Part shown: positions 1 through 11,809 of the stretch, one piece after another | Numbering within the stretch: the stretch's first letter is position 1 | How the letters are laid out: every line of letters begins with the position of its first letter | Origin: Macrothele yani | Lineage: Eukaryota > Arthropoda > Arachnida > Araneae > Macrothelidae | NCBI GenBank assembly: GCA_039090855.1 | Contig: CM077010.1 | Location: 43,728,905 to 43,792,904, forward strand | DNA length: 64,000 nt | Direction of reading: 5' to 3' | The notes under the pieces: model-generated | The model's database searches: none | Seen by the model: only the letters and a program-made list of their open reading frames with translations | Told to the model about the DNA's origin: nothing | Program-made: the position numbers and the translations under genes

Positions 1-408
1 TAATTATTTACAGTGTTTCTTTTAGAGACGAATCCTGGTTTCGTTTCAGTGGGTATGTGAAATCACAAAATATGTGATACTCGTTGGAGACGAGTCCCTA
101 TGTCTGATACGAGGTTCCATTACAATTTTCGAAGATTTAGTGTATGGTGTAAATTATCATCACGGAGTAAACCGAAACCGCTGTTTTCCGACTCCATGGT
201 CCCATATAATATTTACGAGCACGTGCTGTTTCGGTTTGTGGGTCTTCTAGTAGAAGAGGAACGTTTCTTATAATTTCAGCAAGAAGGTGCTACATGCCAC
301 ATCCAAACGCGTCAATGAAACCTCTACGATATTTCTTCGACCACCGCATCATCTCAGAGGAACGCTGGATAGAAAATTAGCTCAAAGAAACTTCTTAAAT
401 GAAACACA
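1..408. other. Unassigned non-coding sequence
   Basis: No gene, repeat or RNA is recognised here. The open frame overlapping 287-502 runs into the start of the neighbouring Tc1 element and has no protein-like character. Confidence 0.5.
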
Positions 409-554
409 CTATATAGACAAAGGTCACCGGACATCACCTCAAAAGCAAATGAACGGATCCCCTGCGTTGTTAAAATGCTCTGTACAGCTGCAAACGGTAT
501 AAAAACAAGCCTGCAGCTGACCGCTATCATATCACACTGTGAGGTTGAGTGAAA

Positions 555-2089
555 ATGTCGCGGCGGGCGAAAACTAACTTTAAAAAAGGAAAGATTGTTA
601 GGTGTTATATTAGAGGGTGTGACATATACTCTAAATTAACCTTCCTTTTCAGTTTCTTTCCCTATGTAAATCTTGAGTTTATTCTCAATTGCACTTCACT
701 CTTAACGTAATATCTTTTCTCTCAAACGAATACTGTTGGCAACATAATTGAGGTTGAATGAACGTGACGTATGTCTGAGATAAGATAAGAACGAGAGATA
801 AAAACGACGATTAAACTGTTGCTTGGCGAGCGTTGTTAAAGAGAGCGTTGCTTGGAGAAGTGTTGCAAGTTGAGCGCTGTGTTGTAGAGCGTTGTGTTAA
901 GAGCTGTGTGGTGTGTGGAGAATTTAATGCGAAGTACTATGTGATGTTATGATTTGTTACGGAAGTGCTACATCCTGAATAAAGCATCTTTTCCGTAAGT
1001 TTGACTTCTGTTGTTTACATGTTTCGTCTGGCCGTTAAGGTTTAATTTAGGAACTATTTCATCTTATAGTTATGTTTTTTTAAAATAACGTAGAAGTACG
1101 AAAATACTTCTACGTCATAAGGGTTGTCCATAAGTGTAACCGACAGGCGTTTAAATATACCCAAGTCAACTGTTTTGGATATACTGAATAAGTGGAAGGC
1201 ACTTGGCGCGCGTGAAGCAGCAAAACTTACCGGCAGACCAAAGAAAATCAGTGACAGAGGACGTTGAAGCCTCAGGAGAGTCGTTACAGCTAATCGACGG
1301 AGTACTGCATAAGACTTCAGTGTACAGGTGAGTAAAATTGCTTGAACCTCGGTATGTACACGTACCATTCGCAGAGAACTTCATTCCATGGGTTACCGTG
1401 GTCGTGCGGTTGCTCATAAGCCTTTCGTCTCCACTCGGAATGCTACTGGTCGTTTAGCATGGCGTAAAGAACATTTATCGTCGACCGTGGATCAACGGAA
1501 ACGAGTCCTATGGACTGATGAATTCAGATACACGATCCATCAGTCTGATGGCTGTCTGTAGGTATGACAGTAGCCGGGGGAACGCTATTTACCACAGTGT
1601 ACTGTTCCTACGGTCAAGTTTCGAGCTGGCAGTGCACTCGTGTGGGGGTGTTTTTCGTGGTATGGTCCCGGCCCATTGGTTATCGTGGACAAACCTGTTA
1701 ACCAGCACGTTTACCTCGATATTCTGGACAGTTATGCCCTACCAACTCTGTGTCAATACTATGGAACCGAACCTTGTTTGTAACAGCAGCATAATGCACC
1801 GTGCTATAAAGCAAGGACTGTTATGGCATCGTTTGACGATAATTCCGTATCGTGTGTGGACTGGCCAGCACAAGGCGTTGATTTTAACCTCATGGTGCAC
1901 CTATGGGATGAATTAGAGGGCATCATAAGAAATTTGGAGCCAAGGACGACTACTAAGCAACAGTTAAGGGCAGTATTATGTATTGAATGGAAGCGCATAC
2001 CTATCGCTGTGTTCCAAAATCTTGTCGAAAGCATGTCTCTAAGGGTCAGTGCATGTATTAAGGCCAATGGTGGACCGACACACTACTAA
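555..2089 (+). pseudogene. Tc1-like transposase pseudogene (interrupted)
   Basis: A DDE transposase would cut and rejoin the element ends in the nucleus. The start (MSRRAK...) matches the start of the second copy near 59,354. Its C-terminal part is open at 1823-2089 and ends in the Tc1-style tail ...KANGGPTHY. It is broken in several ways: the reading frame is split by an insertion at about 618-1150, stops and frameshifts follow, the second catalytic Asp is changed (QQHN where the sister copy has QQDN), and the catalytic Glu of NPIEHL is lost (NLMVHL). It cannot encode an active enzyme. Confidence 0.75.
618..1050 (+). mobile_element. LTR-like block, copy 1
   Basis: This block begins TGTGACATATACTC, interrupts the Tc1 copy, and resembles the block at 41,319-41,760 throughout. 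Both carry repeated GAGAGCGTTG-type motifs in the middle and an AATAAA (here 978-983), followed by a similar GTCTGGCnGTTA stretch. A TGT start, a possible promoter and a poly-A signal suit a solo LTR, but there is no coding interior, no clear CA terminus and no target duplication. The right limit is uncertain; unrelated-looking sequence continues to about 1150 before the Tc1 resumes. Confidence 0.45.
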
Positions 2090-2151
2090 TATATGTCCAT
2101 AAATGCTATGTTGTGCTTCTAGGTGTCCGTTGACTTTTGTCAATATAGTGT

Positions 2152-3050
2152 ATATTGTAACACAAGTCATTTTAACGGAAATCAGATTAACGGAAGGTTT
2201 TTCAGCAAAAGGCAGCACAACGCTAGACAGCTCTCACTCCAAACATCCATCTTAGTTTCTTACGTACGTTACACTATCTCTGACTGCAATATTCGTTGCC
2301 AAAAACATTCAGGCGAGAGAGAAAATGTAAATTTTAAGCGTGTAAAAGGCTTAAAGGAGAATGAACCAAATTTAAATAGAGACAAGAACTAAAAAATTAA
2401 GTTTTATTGGAGAATACGTTACATATAGCTTTTTAATAGCAACTACTTATTTTATTTCGAAGGTGCCCATTATTCCAATACCCAAGAGTTTATTAATTTA
2501 TTGCACAGGAACCCACTATTTTATTGCGTAGTAACTAATTACTTTATTGCGCAAAAACCCCTCATGCCATTGCAGAGATACTCACTTTTTTGTTGAGCAC
2601 AAATTCTTTTTTTATTTCAGAAGACTCATTAATTAGCTACTAAGGAACTCATTATTTCATTGCGCAGAAATGCTTTTAATTTGCTTTAATACTTTAGCTC
2701 TCAATTGGATAGTTACATTTTCAAATTTTCAGAAAAGCAAGCAGCATTCATAATGAATGAATCAAGGGATATACGTGCCATTAAAGTGTTACCTTCTGAA
2801 CCTTTCGTTTGCTTTGCAGATTATCTATTGGTTGATTTCTAAGTATCAATACAAACATCGTGAATATCTTATTTAGGAAATAACCCATTTTAGAAAAAGT
2901 GGGCATATTCCATGCCAAAACCTGATGTTAAAAATGTGACGACGATGAACATTAGCAAAAGTAACATCAGCGAAAGAGTTTCTCAACAAGCTGCTGAGTC
3001 AGGTATATTTACCAGAACACTTAAGTTCTCGCGCTAATCATTGGTAAAAC
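2152..3050. other. AT-rich non-coding sequence with degenerate minisatellite
   Basis: No gene is seen. Between about 2440 and 2690 a degenerate unit of roughly 35-45 bp repeats, with recurring TTATTGCGCA and ACCCATTATTTTATT-like motifs. The rest is unremarkable. Confidence 0.4.
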
Positions 3051-3088
3051 AACAAGTTAGAAAATCATTCAATGCATTGATTATAATA

Positions 3089-3785
3089 CGCTTTCCAACA
3101 TACCAGAAATCATACCTCAAATTATGAGGATAATGGCTGTGGCATAAATATAGGTCCTGTGCCCTGACGTTTGATTCCATTTCGATTATATTTAACAAAA
3201 CCGGTTCAGTATACCTCCGAAATAACATGATAAAGTTTTGTCGCAATGGAAGCATTTTTACGTAAGTTATGATGCATAAAGGCTATGCAATAGATTCCGC
3301 TCCTGTGTCCTAACCTTTGACCCCATTTCGCCCGTTTTCAATAGGATTCGTCCCCAGGCAGGCCCCTACAACATACTAACATTTCATCGAAATCGAAGAA
3401 TTTTTACGTAAGTTATGACGCATAATGGCGATGGAAGTGATTCCGCTCCTATGTCCTAACTTTTGACCCCACTTAACCCATTTTCAATAGGGTTCATCCC
3501 CAGGTGGTTCCCTTTAAAATGCTACAATTTCATCGACATCAAACCTTTTTTACGCAAGGTATGACGCATAGGGGCAATGGAATGGATCCCAATCCTATGC
3601 CGTGACCTTTGACCCCATTTCATCCATTTTCAATTACGTTCATTCCCAGGTGGTCCCCTACCTCATACTAAAATCTCATCGAAATCGAATCATTTTTACG
3701 CAAGTTATCGTGCCGACACACAGACAGACGGACGGACAAATCTGGAGCATATACGCTTCTTCAACCTACGGTTGGAAAGCGTAAA
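3089..3785 (-). repeat. 147-bp-module repeat element, copy 1
   Basis: The segment is bounded by TACGCTTTCCAAC (left) and GTTGGAAAGCGTA (right), an exact 13-bp inverted repeat. Inside are tandem modules of about 147 bp, each with GACCCCATTT, a CCCATTTTCAATAGG-like core and an ACGTAAGTTATGACGCAT stretch. Near the right end is a run of GACGGACGGAC. Related elements lie at 19,153-21,315 and 21,365-21,910 in the opposite orientation. There is no coding potential. The TE class is not recognised; it is a non-autonomous interspersed repeat with internal tandem modules. Confidence 0.65.
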
Positions 3786-3816
3786 AAATGACAAATCTGC
3801 AAAATATCACAAGTAT

Positions 3817-3975
3817 AACGAAGTAAATTTCTTCGTCATTTTCGGTCTACGCCGGGATTAGAACCCGAGTACGCTTATTCCGGAACAAGCAGCTCTACCA
3901 ACTGAGCTACGCAGACATGTATTCTGATTCCTATCTGCCTTTATGTCATGTGCGTCCTGCTGGCAGGTACGTCAC
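3817..3975 (-). repeat. tRNA-like repeat, copy 1
   Basis: About 158 bp are shared with 52,966-53,124. On the minus strand positions 3916-3845 read as a tRNA-like body: GTCTGCGTAGCTCAGTTGG (D-arm, box A), then a TTC-containing box B that is mutated here (GGGTTCTAATCCC), and pairing acceptor ends. The anticodon stem encloses six rather than seven bases. Both copies share about 60 bp upstream of the tRNA body and about 28 bp after it, so this is a dispersed repeat derived from a tRNA gene, not a functional tRNA. Confidence 0.6.
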
Positions 3976-6248
3976 ACAAGGGATAAATGAAAGCGCTGTA
4001 TGTTTCTCCTTGCTTAATATGTTTCGCAATGAAGAAGAAATGACAGATAGTGATGGAGGAAATTCCAGTTTTAAGTATGGGCGCACAAATCTGATTTGTT
4101 AAGCTTGCAGGTCAAAATGTTTATTTTTATTAAGTCATCCAAGAAAATTCCTAATGGTATCGTATAATTTAGGACGCACACAGAATCTTTATGTGAGTTA
4201 ATCAGATTCCGAATTTCCACTCGTAAGCTTTACAGAGATTTTTTTTTCAGTTTCCCAGTTTTTATCCGATAACTCCAAAATATTTTTTTCTCCGCTGTGC
4301 TTTCAGAGAAGGCGAGCTATGCGTGTCGAAAGCCCTTTAAAAACCTTTCTCCGGCCCCTCTCAGCTGGTGTCTTTTGGTTTTCCTTTCCTTTTTTGTCTT
4401 CTTTGTACGAACACTTTAAGATCAACATTTTTCTATTTTTGTAAGTCTTAGGGAAATAACATTTACTACAGGATGTTCTGTTCTACCAGAGGGTCCATAA
4501 ATATCAATTTTTTGTTCTTGCCATTGGAATATAAACATATTTTTAGAGCAAAAGATTCGTTGGTATATGCCTTCTCGACTTTCCTTAACTCACTGGATAC
4601 TTAAAAAAAACTCAAGCTTTGGTATTACGGGGCAGAGATGGAAACGGGTCACGGGTCAAACGGGTCGGGTCACGGTGATCCTGACCCGATTTTATTTTCG
4701 TTTTAAATTTTGAAAAGCAAAAAAAAAAAAAAAAAATATCGAAGAAAATTGCACACTGTGGAATTTTGTTCTCGATAATGGTGCCCTCGGACTGAAAAGT
4801 GATTTGTCATGCAATATGAAGGAAGAGTGTCCTCAGAAGTAAAAGTGTCCCTGAGGGGGTAATGACGAAAACAACATTCACATTTTGGTGACTTTCAACT
4901 TATCATAAGCTTGTGAAAATTGGTGTTGCTGTGAAACATGTTCTGAAGCTTTGTATGTTATAAAGAAAACAACAAAAAGGGAAATTAAACATACAACAAG
5001 TTGCTTGATGCAAACATTTTGATTGTAGCACCATCACAATTAGTTGCAAGAATCTTAACATTACTGCGGAGGGACTTTTTGACTTTCGCAGATGTGTTTG
5101 AGAACATGTCTGGAACAAGTTGGTTATTTCTTGCAAATGAAGTAAGACAGCCTCAACATATATATATTAATATATATATATATAGTACAAAACAAAGCAA
5201 AATTTTGAACAAGAGAAACAAAAAATAATAAAAAGATCAGCAATCACCATTAACTGTAAGTAAGTCTTCTTTTATTTTAATTTAGGATTTCTGAGTTTGC
5301 CCTATGATTAATTCTTATATTTTTATTGAGTATATTGGGTTAAAAATTGCTTTTCTGGGGCTTGAAACCATGCCCTTTGGTGTATTCAGTTAAATATATA
5401 TATATATTTATTTATTTATTTTTTTTGCAGAATTATTTCTATTAAGCTTTTGCTGTAGGTATTGGGATTTTACTTTGTAGCTATGTGACATGCAACTTAG
5501 TTTGCTTGTTCACTCTTGGAGTTACAACTGTATTTTGCTCCTTGGGTTTCCTGTAACTCATTTTCCCTAAAATTGGCTGTTGCTTTCTTTTCAATTTGCT
5601 TGGATGTAATTTCTAGTTTTATTTATTTTTTGTTTTTGCGTATTTTTTTAAAAAAATTGGTTCTAACTGTTTATTTTTGGCTGGTTGTTTGTTTCAATTT
5701 TTTTGTTTGTTTCAGGTTTTAAAGTATCTCATTTGTACCATTTATTGGTTGAGTTTATTATTGACTGGATTTGTGTTAGGGAGTTTGGCTCTCTTTATTG
5801 ATTTTTATTATTATTATTGTAAGGTCGGGCAAATGTGTTTTAGTTTGCTGGGTTTGGGTTTTTATTAGTAATCCCTTTTATTGACATTATTCCACTAAAA
5901 TTAATTTGTCCTTTAAGCAAACTAAAATAACAGAAACCCGCAATTATCTGGTCTCAGTAGGTTAGTGAGTGACTCTCTTGTTCCTTGCCCTTGACGAAGC
6001 CGACAAGGGGTCAGTCATTAATGTTTCCCTGCATTCTTATATTCGGTATTTTTCATCGTTTGAAGCTAGCCTGGTTCGGATGATGTATTTGGTAATTGCT
6101 GATCTTTTTTCTATTTTTTGTTTCTCTTGTTTTGCTTTGTTTTGCACTATTGTTTTTTGATCTTTCTCTTACGCAGCCTCTGGCCCTATGGAATTTCAAA
6201 TCTGTTCAAAGGTTTTTGTTTATTCGCCTAATTTGATTTTGCTAATAT
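3976..6248. other. AT-rich non-coding sequence
   Basis: No gene is recognised. There is an A-tract at about 4720-4736, a short GGGTC-rich stretch at 4636-4690, (TA)n near 5158-5182 and 5395-5408, and a long T-rich stretch at about 5560-5870. Short open frames here are hydrophobic, T-driven translations without recognisable domains. Confidence 0.5.
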
Positions 6249-6725
6249 ATCATCATCATCATCATTGTCAACCATTATCAATCCACTGCTGGACGAAGGT
6301 CTCCCCAAGTTTCCTCCACAACGGTATGTCTTGTGCCAGTCTCCTCCATGTTACTCCCGCATACTTTCGAATTTCATCCACCCATCTTCCATGTGGTCTT
6401 CTTTGGGTCTTTTCCTGTCCCTTGGAATCCAATCTAAAATTTCGGCTGTCCATCGATGGTCTGTCCTTCTGGCAGTATGTCCAGTCCATTGCCATTTCAG
6501 GGATTTAACTCTGATCATGATGTCTTCCACTCTTGTCATTTTTCGGATCCACGAGTTCCTCTTCTTATCTCTCCTGGTTACACCAAACATGCACCTCTCC
6601 ATGCTGCTTTGAAATGTCTGCAGCCTTTGTATGTCTCTTTTAGTTAAGGTCCAAGTCTCTGCACCATACGTAAGCACTGGAAGGATGCATTGATCAAACA
6701 CTTTTCTTTTAAGACATAATGGCAT

Positions 6726-6726
<1 letters not shown>
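6249..6726 (-). pseudogene. 5'-truncated RTE/BovB-like LINE 3' end
   Basis: The minus strand encodes the last ~150 residues of the same LINE protein found at 13,979-17,190 and 23,557-26,155 (MPLCLKRKVFDQC... to ...FVQQWIDNG) and ends in a (GAT)n tail, seen here as TCATCATCATCATCAT at the left edge. The C-terminal stretch holds the conserved WTGHTARRTDHRW region found after the reverse transcriptase domain. A frameshift occurs near 6390. The element stops at about 6726, directly next to a (TA)n tract, which marks the 5' truncation. Confidence 0.9.

Positions 6727-6766
<40 letters not shown>
6727..6766. repeat. (TA)n microsatellite
   Basis: A nearly perfect TA dinucleotide run abuts the truncated end of the LINE fragment. 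Confidence 0.95.
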
Positions 6767-6767
<1 letters not shown>

Positions 6768-7868
6768 ATTGCATAGTTCTGCGGCTTGATACATTTTAAG
6801 AAACACCCATCTATACCTCGTTGGCAATGGAATAAATCGCTTTTTTTTTCTCTTAAATTAGTACATTGAATTTTACACCAAAGCTTCATCTGTAAGCTAC
6901 TAGTTCTGAAACAGTGTTTCAATTATGCATTTTAGTGCAATAAGTTCGTTAAGTACTAGTTCATGTGCGTCATTGAATTCCAGTTCACGCCCAGATATAT
7001 TTCGTATCTCAGTTATATCACGTTTAGGAGAATACGGTTACCAATCACACGGGCAAGAAATCTCACTAATATGCTGAAATTTGTTACCGTGCTGACATCA
7101 TGTGGTAAATTAATTAAAATCTGCTATTACGTAGTTATTCTATGTAGTTTCTAATCACTTGACAAATAAATGTAAATTACGAATGCAGAGTTTTGTTGAA
7201 TACTTAAACGCATTTCTCCTAAATTACTACGAAGTGTGCGATATTTACATGCAAAGCAAATATTGGAGTCATTAATCAGCATATTAACTTCTCCGCATTA
7301 GTATTCCCAGTAGAAAGAGACTTTCATCTCCGCGGAAGCATCGGATTTTAACATAACGTGAGTCGAGCAAAGTGCAAAATTGTTAAATGTATTAATCATT
7401 TTTCCATCGGTTTTTCATTAATGAACTTTCTAATTTCTGGGCAAGTTATTTCTGGATAGCTATGAATTGGGAATGTCTGATGCTGTGTAAACCTTTGGCA
7501 GAATAATATCCATCCCCGAGGGGAAAAAAATAAGAAGAAAAAAGGTGTCGCAAAATTACCATTGTACAACTTTGAAATTATGTTTACCACAGTCAACAGA
7601 GAGAAGAGCTGATTTTACTCTTATTAGGTCACATGACGTGGGCATAATCCAATACGAAAGTATAATTATTAATATTCCTTCACCTGTTGATGCCATACTT
7701 ATGATTTGACTTCTTCCACTAGTGGCCATGTGTAAATCTTTTCAATCCTAAGCAATAATTTCGGTACCTTTAGCATTTCCGACGGAAAAAGAGATGAGCT
7801 TTCTTTATTATATTTATACTGCCATAGGCTTTGAAATGTTTAATTTTTTATTCCTTTTGTTCACGTTT
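6767..7868. other. Unassigned non-coding sequence
   Basis: No gene, RNA or dispersed repeat is recognised. Confidence 0.4.
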
Positions 7869-8035
7869 AGTTTTAAAAATAAAATGTATATAACAGGCTA
7901 CGTCTGACGTCAACGCGCTGACGTCATTCAATACTTGCAGCGCCATCTGCTATAATCCTGTGGCCGAAATCGCAACTAAGATCACCGCTATCGCACGATA
8001 CGTATAATCAAGGAGAAGTACCGGAAAATAAAATA

Positions 8036-8476
8036 AAATAAAGTTTATGAATGAAATACGGGATTACACCATATAACACAAATTTTGAAGATGACAAACC
8101 GTTTTTGTTGGTTTTTTACACCAAAAAGCGGATTGTCATCTTCAAAATTTGTATTATATGATGTAATCCGGTATTTCATTCATGATATATCTGCTCCTCC
8201 GGGCAATCACGGGATAGTATTTTTAACCTCCAGATTCGCTAAACAAGAATGCCGGTTGCTTCGACTAGCGAATTCTGTAATGGTTATATTCAAATTAATC
8301 GGAAACTTGGGACTTGGTCGTTCTGGGTGGTGTAGAGGTTAGCATACTCGGGCTCTTATCTGGAAGACGCTGGTTCGATTCCCGCTCCAGGACGACGAAA
8401 TTTTTGGATATTATCTGACTTACCATCCTTGTCATATTTACACCAAAAAACGGATTGTCATCTTCAAAATTTGTAA
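8036..8476 (+). mobile_element. Foldback plus tRNA-like insertion inside the Helitron-like element
   Basis: The second Helitron-like copy lacks this ~440 bp, and AAAATAAAG occurs at both borders, suggesting a 9-bp target duplication. The left part (8047-8184) folds into a hairpin with arms of about 55 bp; a third copy of the arm sequence (GGATTGTCATCTTCAAAATT) closes the insertion at about 8450-8472. A tRNA-like region lies between them. It is probably a SINE-like element with a duplicated, inverted tail; the exact class is not known. Confidence 0.5.
8318..8397 (+). repeat. tRNA-like region (box A / box B)
   Basis: TGGTGTAGAGGTTAGCAT resembles a box A and GGTTCGATTCC is a good box B. The flanks GTCGTTCTGG and CCAGGACGAC pair, extending the acceptor stem beyond the 7 bp of a real tRNA. 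This suits a SINE head more than a working tRNA gene. Confidence 0.55.
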
Positions 8477-8774
8477 AATAAAGTTAGTAAGACAAACGAT
8501 TTCATCTGCAGCAACACGCACGTGCTCGAACAGCTGTCTGCGACGTTTGTTCTGTTACGCAGGTGTTATTTCATTTTCTTCGCATTATAGAGTAATTTCA
8601 CAAAAAGGAATAAAATTGCAGAGTAATCTCATAAAAAGGATTCAGCGTTATTTTATTTCATAACAAGGAACAAGTAAAGTTGCATTATAGTTATGTATAT
8701 GTATTTTACAATTCGTGTTATAAAAATTTCAGGCACAGCTTTTTTACCCGTGCAAGGCACGGGCTATGAGCTAG

Positions 8775-9491
8775 TGTCTTTATAAAATTTAAAATTGATG
8801 AGTTATCCTTATGGTAGGATTTCTCATGATATACATCTTTTCTGACAGTGATAGAGTAAATCCCAAGTAAAAAAATCGATGTAACGAAAATGGGTAACGG
8901 AAATAATTAATACCATTGTTGAAGTCTGATCGTGCTATATGCTGCTCCCTGAAGCGATGCAACAATAGTTAATTCAATCGTTACTCAACAATATATTTTA
9001 CTAAATTATCGCCAAACATTTTTTTATCACGTAACTTATTTCCCAGTATACGTTTGGTTTGTTATGTGGGTGCGTTATAGGGTAATATGGATGGAAGTAA
9101 TTTTCTTAATTCTGTTTTATAACTTATATTACAGCTGTTTGGTTTCAAAGGAAACATCACACGCCATTTTCGGATATGCATTCGTTCAATGACTAAAGAA
9201 AACTACATCTGTTAATCTTCAAATATGTGCATTACTTTGCTTAAAAAAGCCATCATCACTTGTGGAAATGTTTCCCTTTAAAAACTTTGGTGACTTCAGA
9301 ATGTAGGAACTAATCGAGTAACAAATGAATGCAACAACCTAGATGAAACAGGAGTTGGGACTCATCCCATACAGCGCAAAACGTTTCAGATATGTATCAA
9401 TAATGTTACAATCTCTCATTTTCGTAACACTTTCAGATATATATTACAATTACGTTTCAACAACATCCATTTTGGAACATAAATCTTTGTA
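8775..9491. other. Unassigned non-coding sequence
   Basis: No gene, RNA or repeat is recognised between the Helitron-like element and the Tc1 element. Confidence 0.4.
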
Positions 9492-11030
9492 CACTGGCGT
9501 GCAAAAATTAAGGACGAGACGGTTTTTCGAATGTAACGTCGTACAGAAGTGCTCCACATCGACTCATATCATACCATAAGATCCCCAAGATGAAAGAATA
9601 TGGGACAAGTGAGCAAAACCGTCCAAACAAGGAACCCAAAGGATACAAAGGCACTTTATTGAAAAGGTAGCTTTGAGCATAACTGGACAGAAGACAGAAA
9701 CGTCCATGTGACAGGCGGCTGCCAAGAAAAATCCAGTCTTTAGTAGGGGATATGATCACCCCTGACTGTGTTGTAGGATTTACAACGTCTGGCCATGCGG
9801 AGGACGAGGTTGTCAAGGAGCTGTTGAGGCATCGCGACCCATTCCTCTTGTAGCGCCAATCGCAGCTGCGGAATAGTTGCTGGCGGCTGGTGACGTGCTG
9901 CCAAGCGTCTCCCGAGAAGGTCCCATAAGTGTTCGATTGGATTTAGGTCCGAGGACCTTGCGGGCCAATCCATACGTTGAATATCTTCACTCTCCAACAG
10001 CTCTGCGACAGCCACTGTACGTTGTCGTCCATGAAGAGGAACTCAGGACCCACAGCACCTCTAAATAGACGCACGTGAGGCAGGGGAACCTCGGTACAAT
10101 AGCGGACACCAGTGACTGAACCTCCTTGGAAGATGTGGAGGTCAGTACGGCTACCAAGCATGATACCGCCCCAAACGAGAACTCCGCCACCTCCAAACCG
10201 GTCCCTTTCGATGATGTTGGAAGTGTGATTGCGTGGTCCCTGCTCTCTCCAGATGCGTATACATCCATAATCGCTCTTGAGACTAAATCGGCTCTCATCC
10301 GTAAAGAGAACTCGACCCCATGTGTCCAGCTGATGTGTCCAGTTCTTGTGTTCCTTCCACCACAGAAACCGCCGTCTCCAATGAGCAAGCGTTAATGGCA
10401 ACCACCGTACTGGTCGTCGTGCAAATAGACCACCTTTGTGCAGCCTCCTGGCCACGGTAATACGCGATATGGGACGTCCAGTTGTCTGTTGCATATGCTT
10501 TGCGATTTATCCCTCTGTTTGCCGTCTGTCTCTTCTCGCCGGTAGGACAATATACCGGTCGTCCGCCGCCGTGGTTGCTCATGGACGACCACTGCTAAAC
10601 TCTCGGACAGCTGTTCCTGTCGTTTAAATGCACTCCAAGCTCCTGAAACGATGCTGTGAGCGATCCCGTACTTCTTGAGCACAGTATTCACACTTCCGCC
10701 TTCTTCCAACTTCCCAATGACGCGACCTCGGGTAAATTCATCCAGATGTCGTCTATTGGATTGCCTGTTGGTCGTATCACACGGTGGCAGCAACTCGACG
10801 TCGTTCAAACCGATGTACACCGTGCAATAGCTTTCACCGAATTGCTGAGCGTACACCACCCGTGTGCTTTATACCCTTCCGACACCCCCTACGTCATGCT
10901 GCATATATGCGCATGCCCTACCGTACCGGACCCTAGTCTATCTCCTGAGTGGTCTTTCGATCCGCTCTGCCTCCTCGTTCCGCTGTTATGCTAATTTCTC
11001 TTCTTCGTCCTTAATTTTTGCACACCAGTG
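9492..11030 (-). mobile_element. Tc1-like transposon with intact ends
   Basis: The termini are inverted repeats (CACTGGCGTGCAAAAATTAA left; the right end reads the same with one change, CACTGGTGTGCAAAAATTAA, on the minus strand) and are flanked by TA on both sides (9490-9491 and 11,031-11,032). The length of about 1.54 kb is normal for Tc1. The only gene is a minus-strand transposase that is frameshifted. With intact ends it could in principle be moved in trans. Confidence 0.92.
9740..10859 (-). pseudogene. Tc1-like DD34E-type transposase pseudogene
   Basis: The family is DDE transposases with two N-terminal helix-turn-helix domains. An HTH-like start (RRHLDEFTRGRVIGKLEEGG) is followed by GRPISRITVARRL, the first catalytic Asp in FTDESRF, the glycine-rich VLVWGGIM, the second in LFMDDN and the Glu in LNPIEHLWD. 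These pieces fall in different frames: frame changes occur near 10,560, near 10,480 and near 10,000, so the gene is dead although all three catalytic residues survive. It fills most of the element between its inverted repeats. Confidence 0.9.
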
Positions 11031-11465
11031 TAAATTACGGTTACGTTAAAAATAGCATTGATCGATACTACTGTTCTATAGTTTCCATTGTACATAATTG
11101 CTTCCTTGATGTTAAATTCCGGAGATATTTAAGATTTTTGGTTTGGCAACGGCGTGGACGCGCATGCACATTTATGCCATTTCACCGAAGCCCTCTCGTA
11201 TTTGTATTTCCACGTGCTACTGGGATATTCTTTGGTGGTACTGTCGTACTAGAGTTAGCTAGTTAGTTGATTTAATATTTCATCCTTTTTTTTTTTGTGA
11301 TTCAAGATCATCTAAAAGTAAGTAGTAATTGTTTTGATTATTTTAATTTTTAAATTCCAAAAACCATTTTATAAAATCTAAGTAGATGGCTGTGTTGTTG
11401 CATTAGTATACTATACCAGCATGTTTTTTTTTTTTTTTTTACTTTAATTTGGATATCTTCCCACA
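11031..11465. other. Non-coding sequence with poly-T
   Basis: No gene is recognised. A T-run lies at about 11,424-11,440, just before the truncated Tc1. Confidence 0.45.
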
Positions 11466-11809
11466 CGGGTGCTGATGTCTCGGTGCGATAAACCGCTGTC
11501 GCGATAAGCCACTATTCGTCCTCTGTCGAACTCCGAAACGTGCTTGAATGACTGCCGTGTTCTGCGACGAGGCATCAGGAAGCTTCCCACGCACAGGTCC
11601 GGCAGCACAACACACTTCCACTACTTACACCCCGCCTTCTGTGCACCCTTCTTATAATGCTTCTCTGTGGCGTGTGCCGGGCGCACATGATTTGCATATG
11701 CCCTGCAATGCTAATCGTTTGCATGTCCTCTCGCGGACGACGCATGCTGCGAATTTCAGGCCAATCGGATGCTTCCATCTTGGTGTTGCATTTTGGGTGA
11801 CCAGCAGTG
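11466..11809 (-). mobile_element. Truncated Tc1-like element (same family as 33,420-34,813)
   Basis: About 345 bp match the right third of the Tc1 at 33,420-34,813. The right terminus is intact and TA-flanked (GGGTGACCAGCAGTG at 11,795-11,809, then TA). The minus strand begins the transposase at 11,575 (MPRRRTRQSF...) and gives about 36 codons of the first HTH before the truncation at about 11,466. Confidence 0.88.

Larger units (their letters stand above)
409..2151 (+). mobile_element. Tc1-like DNA transposon, degenerate, with internal insertion
   Basis: The ends are imperfect inverted repeats: the left reads TATAGACAAAGGTCACCGGA near 412 and the right reads GTGACTTTTGTCAATATA near 2130-2149, each next to a TA dinucleotide as expected for Tc1/mariner insertion. 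The interior is collinear with the copy at 59,290-60,430 from about 493 to 617 and again from about 1170 to the right end. Between them lies unrelated LTR-like sequence. The element is therefore an old Tc1 insertion that was itself hit by another element. Confidence 0.8.
7869..8774 (+). mobile_element. Helitron-like non-autonomous element, copy 1
   Basis: The right end shows the Helitron signature: a 7-bp GC-rich hairpin (CCCGTGC at 8747-8753 pairing with GCACGGG at 8757-8763), seven bases, then CTAG at 8771-8774 followed by host T. The copy at 55,468-55,923 has the same hairpin (one mismatch), spacing and CTAG-T. Shared interior includes ATCGCACGATAC and GCAACACGCACGTGCT. There is no Rep/helicase coding, so it would be mobilised in trans. 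The left end is only approximate because I do not see a certain 5' TC terminus. Confidence 0.6.

Noticed and set aside
5516..6160. Hydrophobic ORFs (possible membrane proteins)
   Set aside because: T-rich low-complexity DNA gives Phe/Leu/Cys-rich translations by chance.
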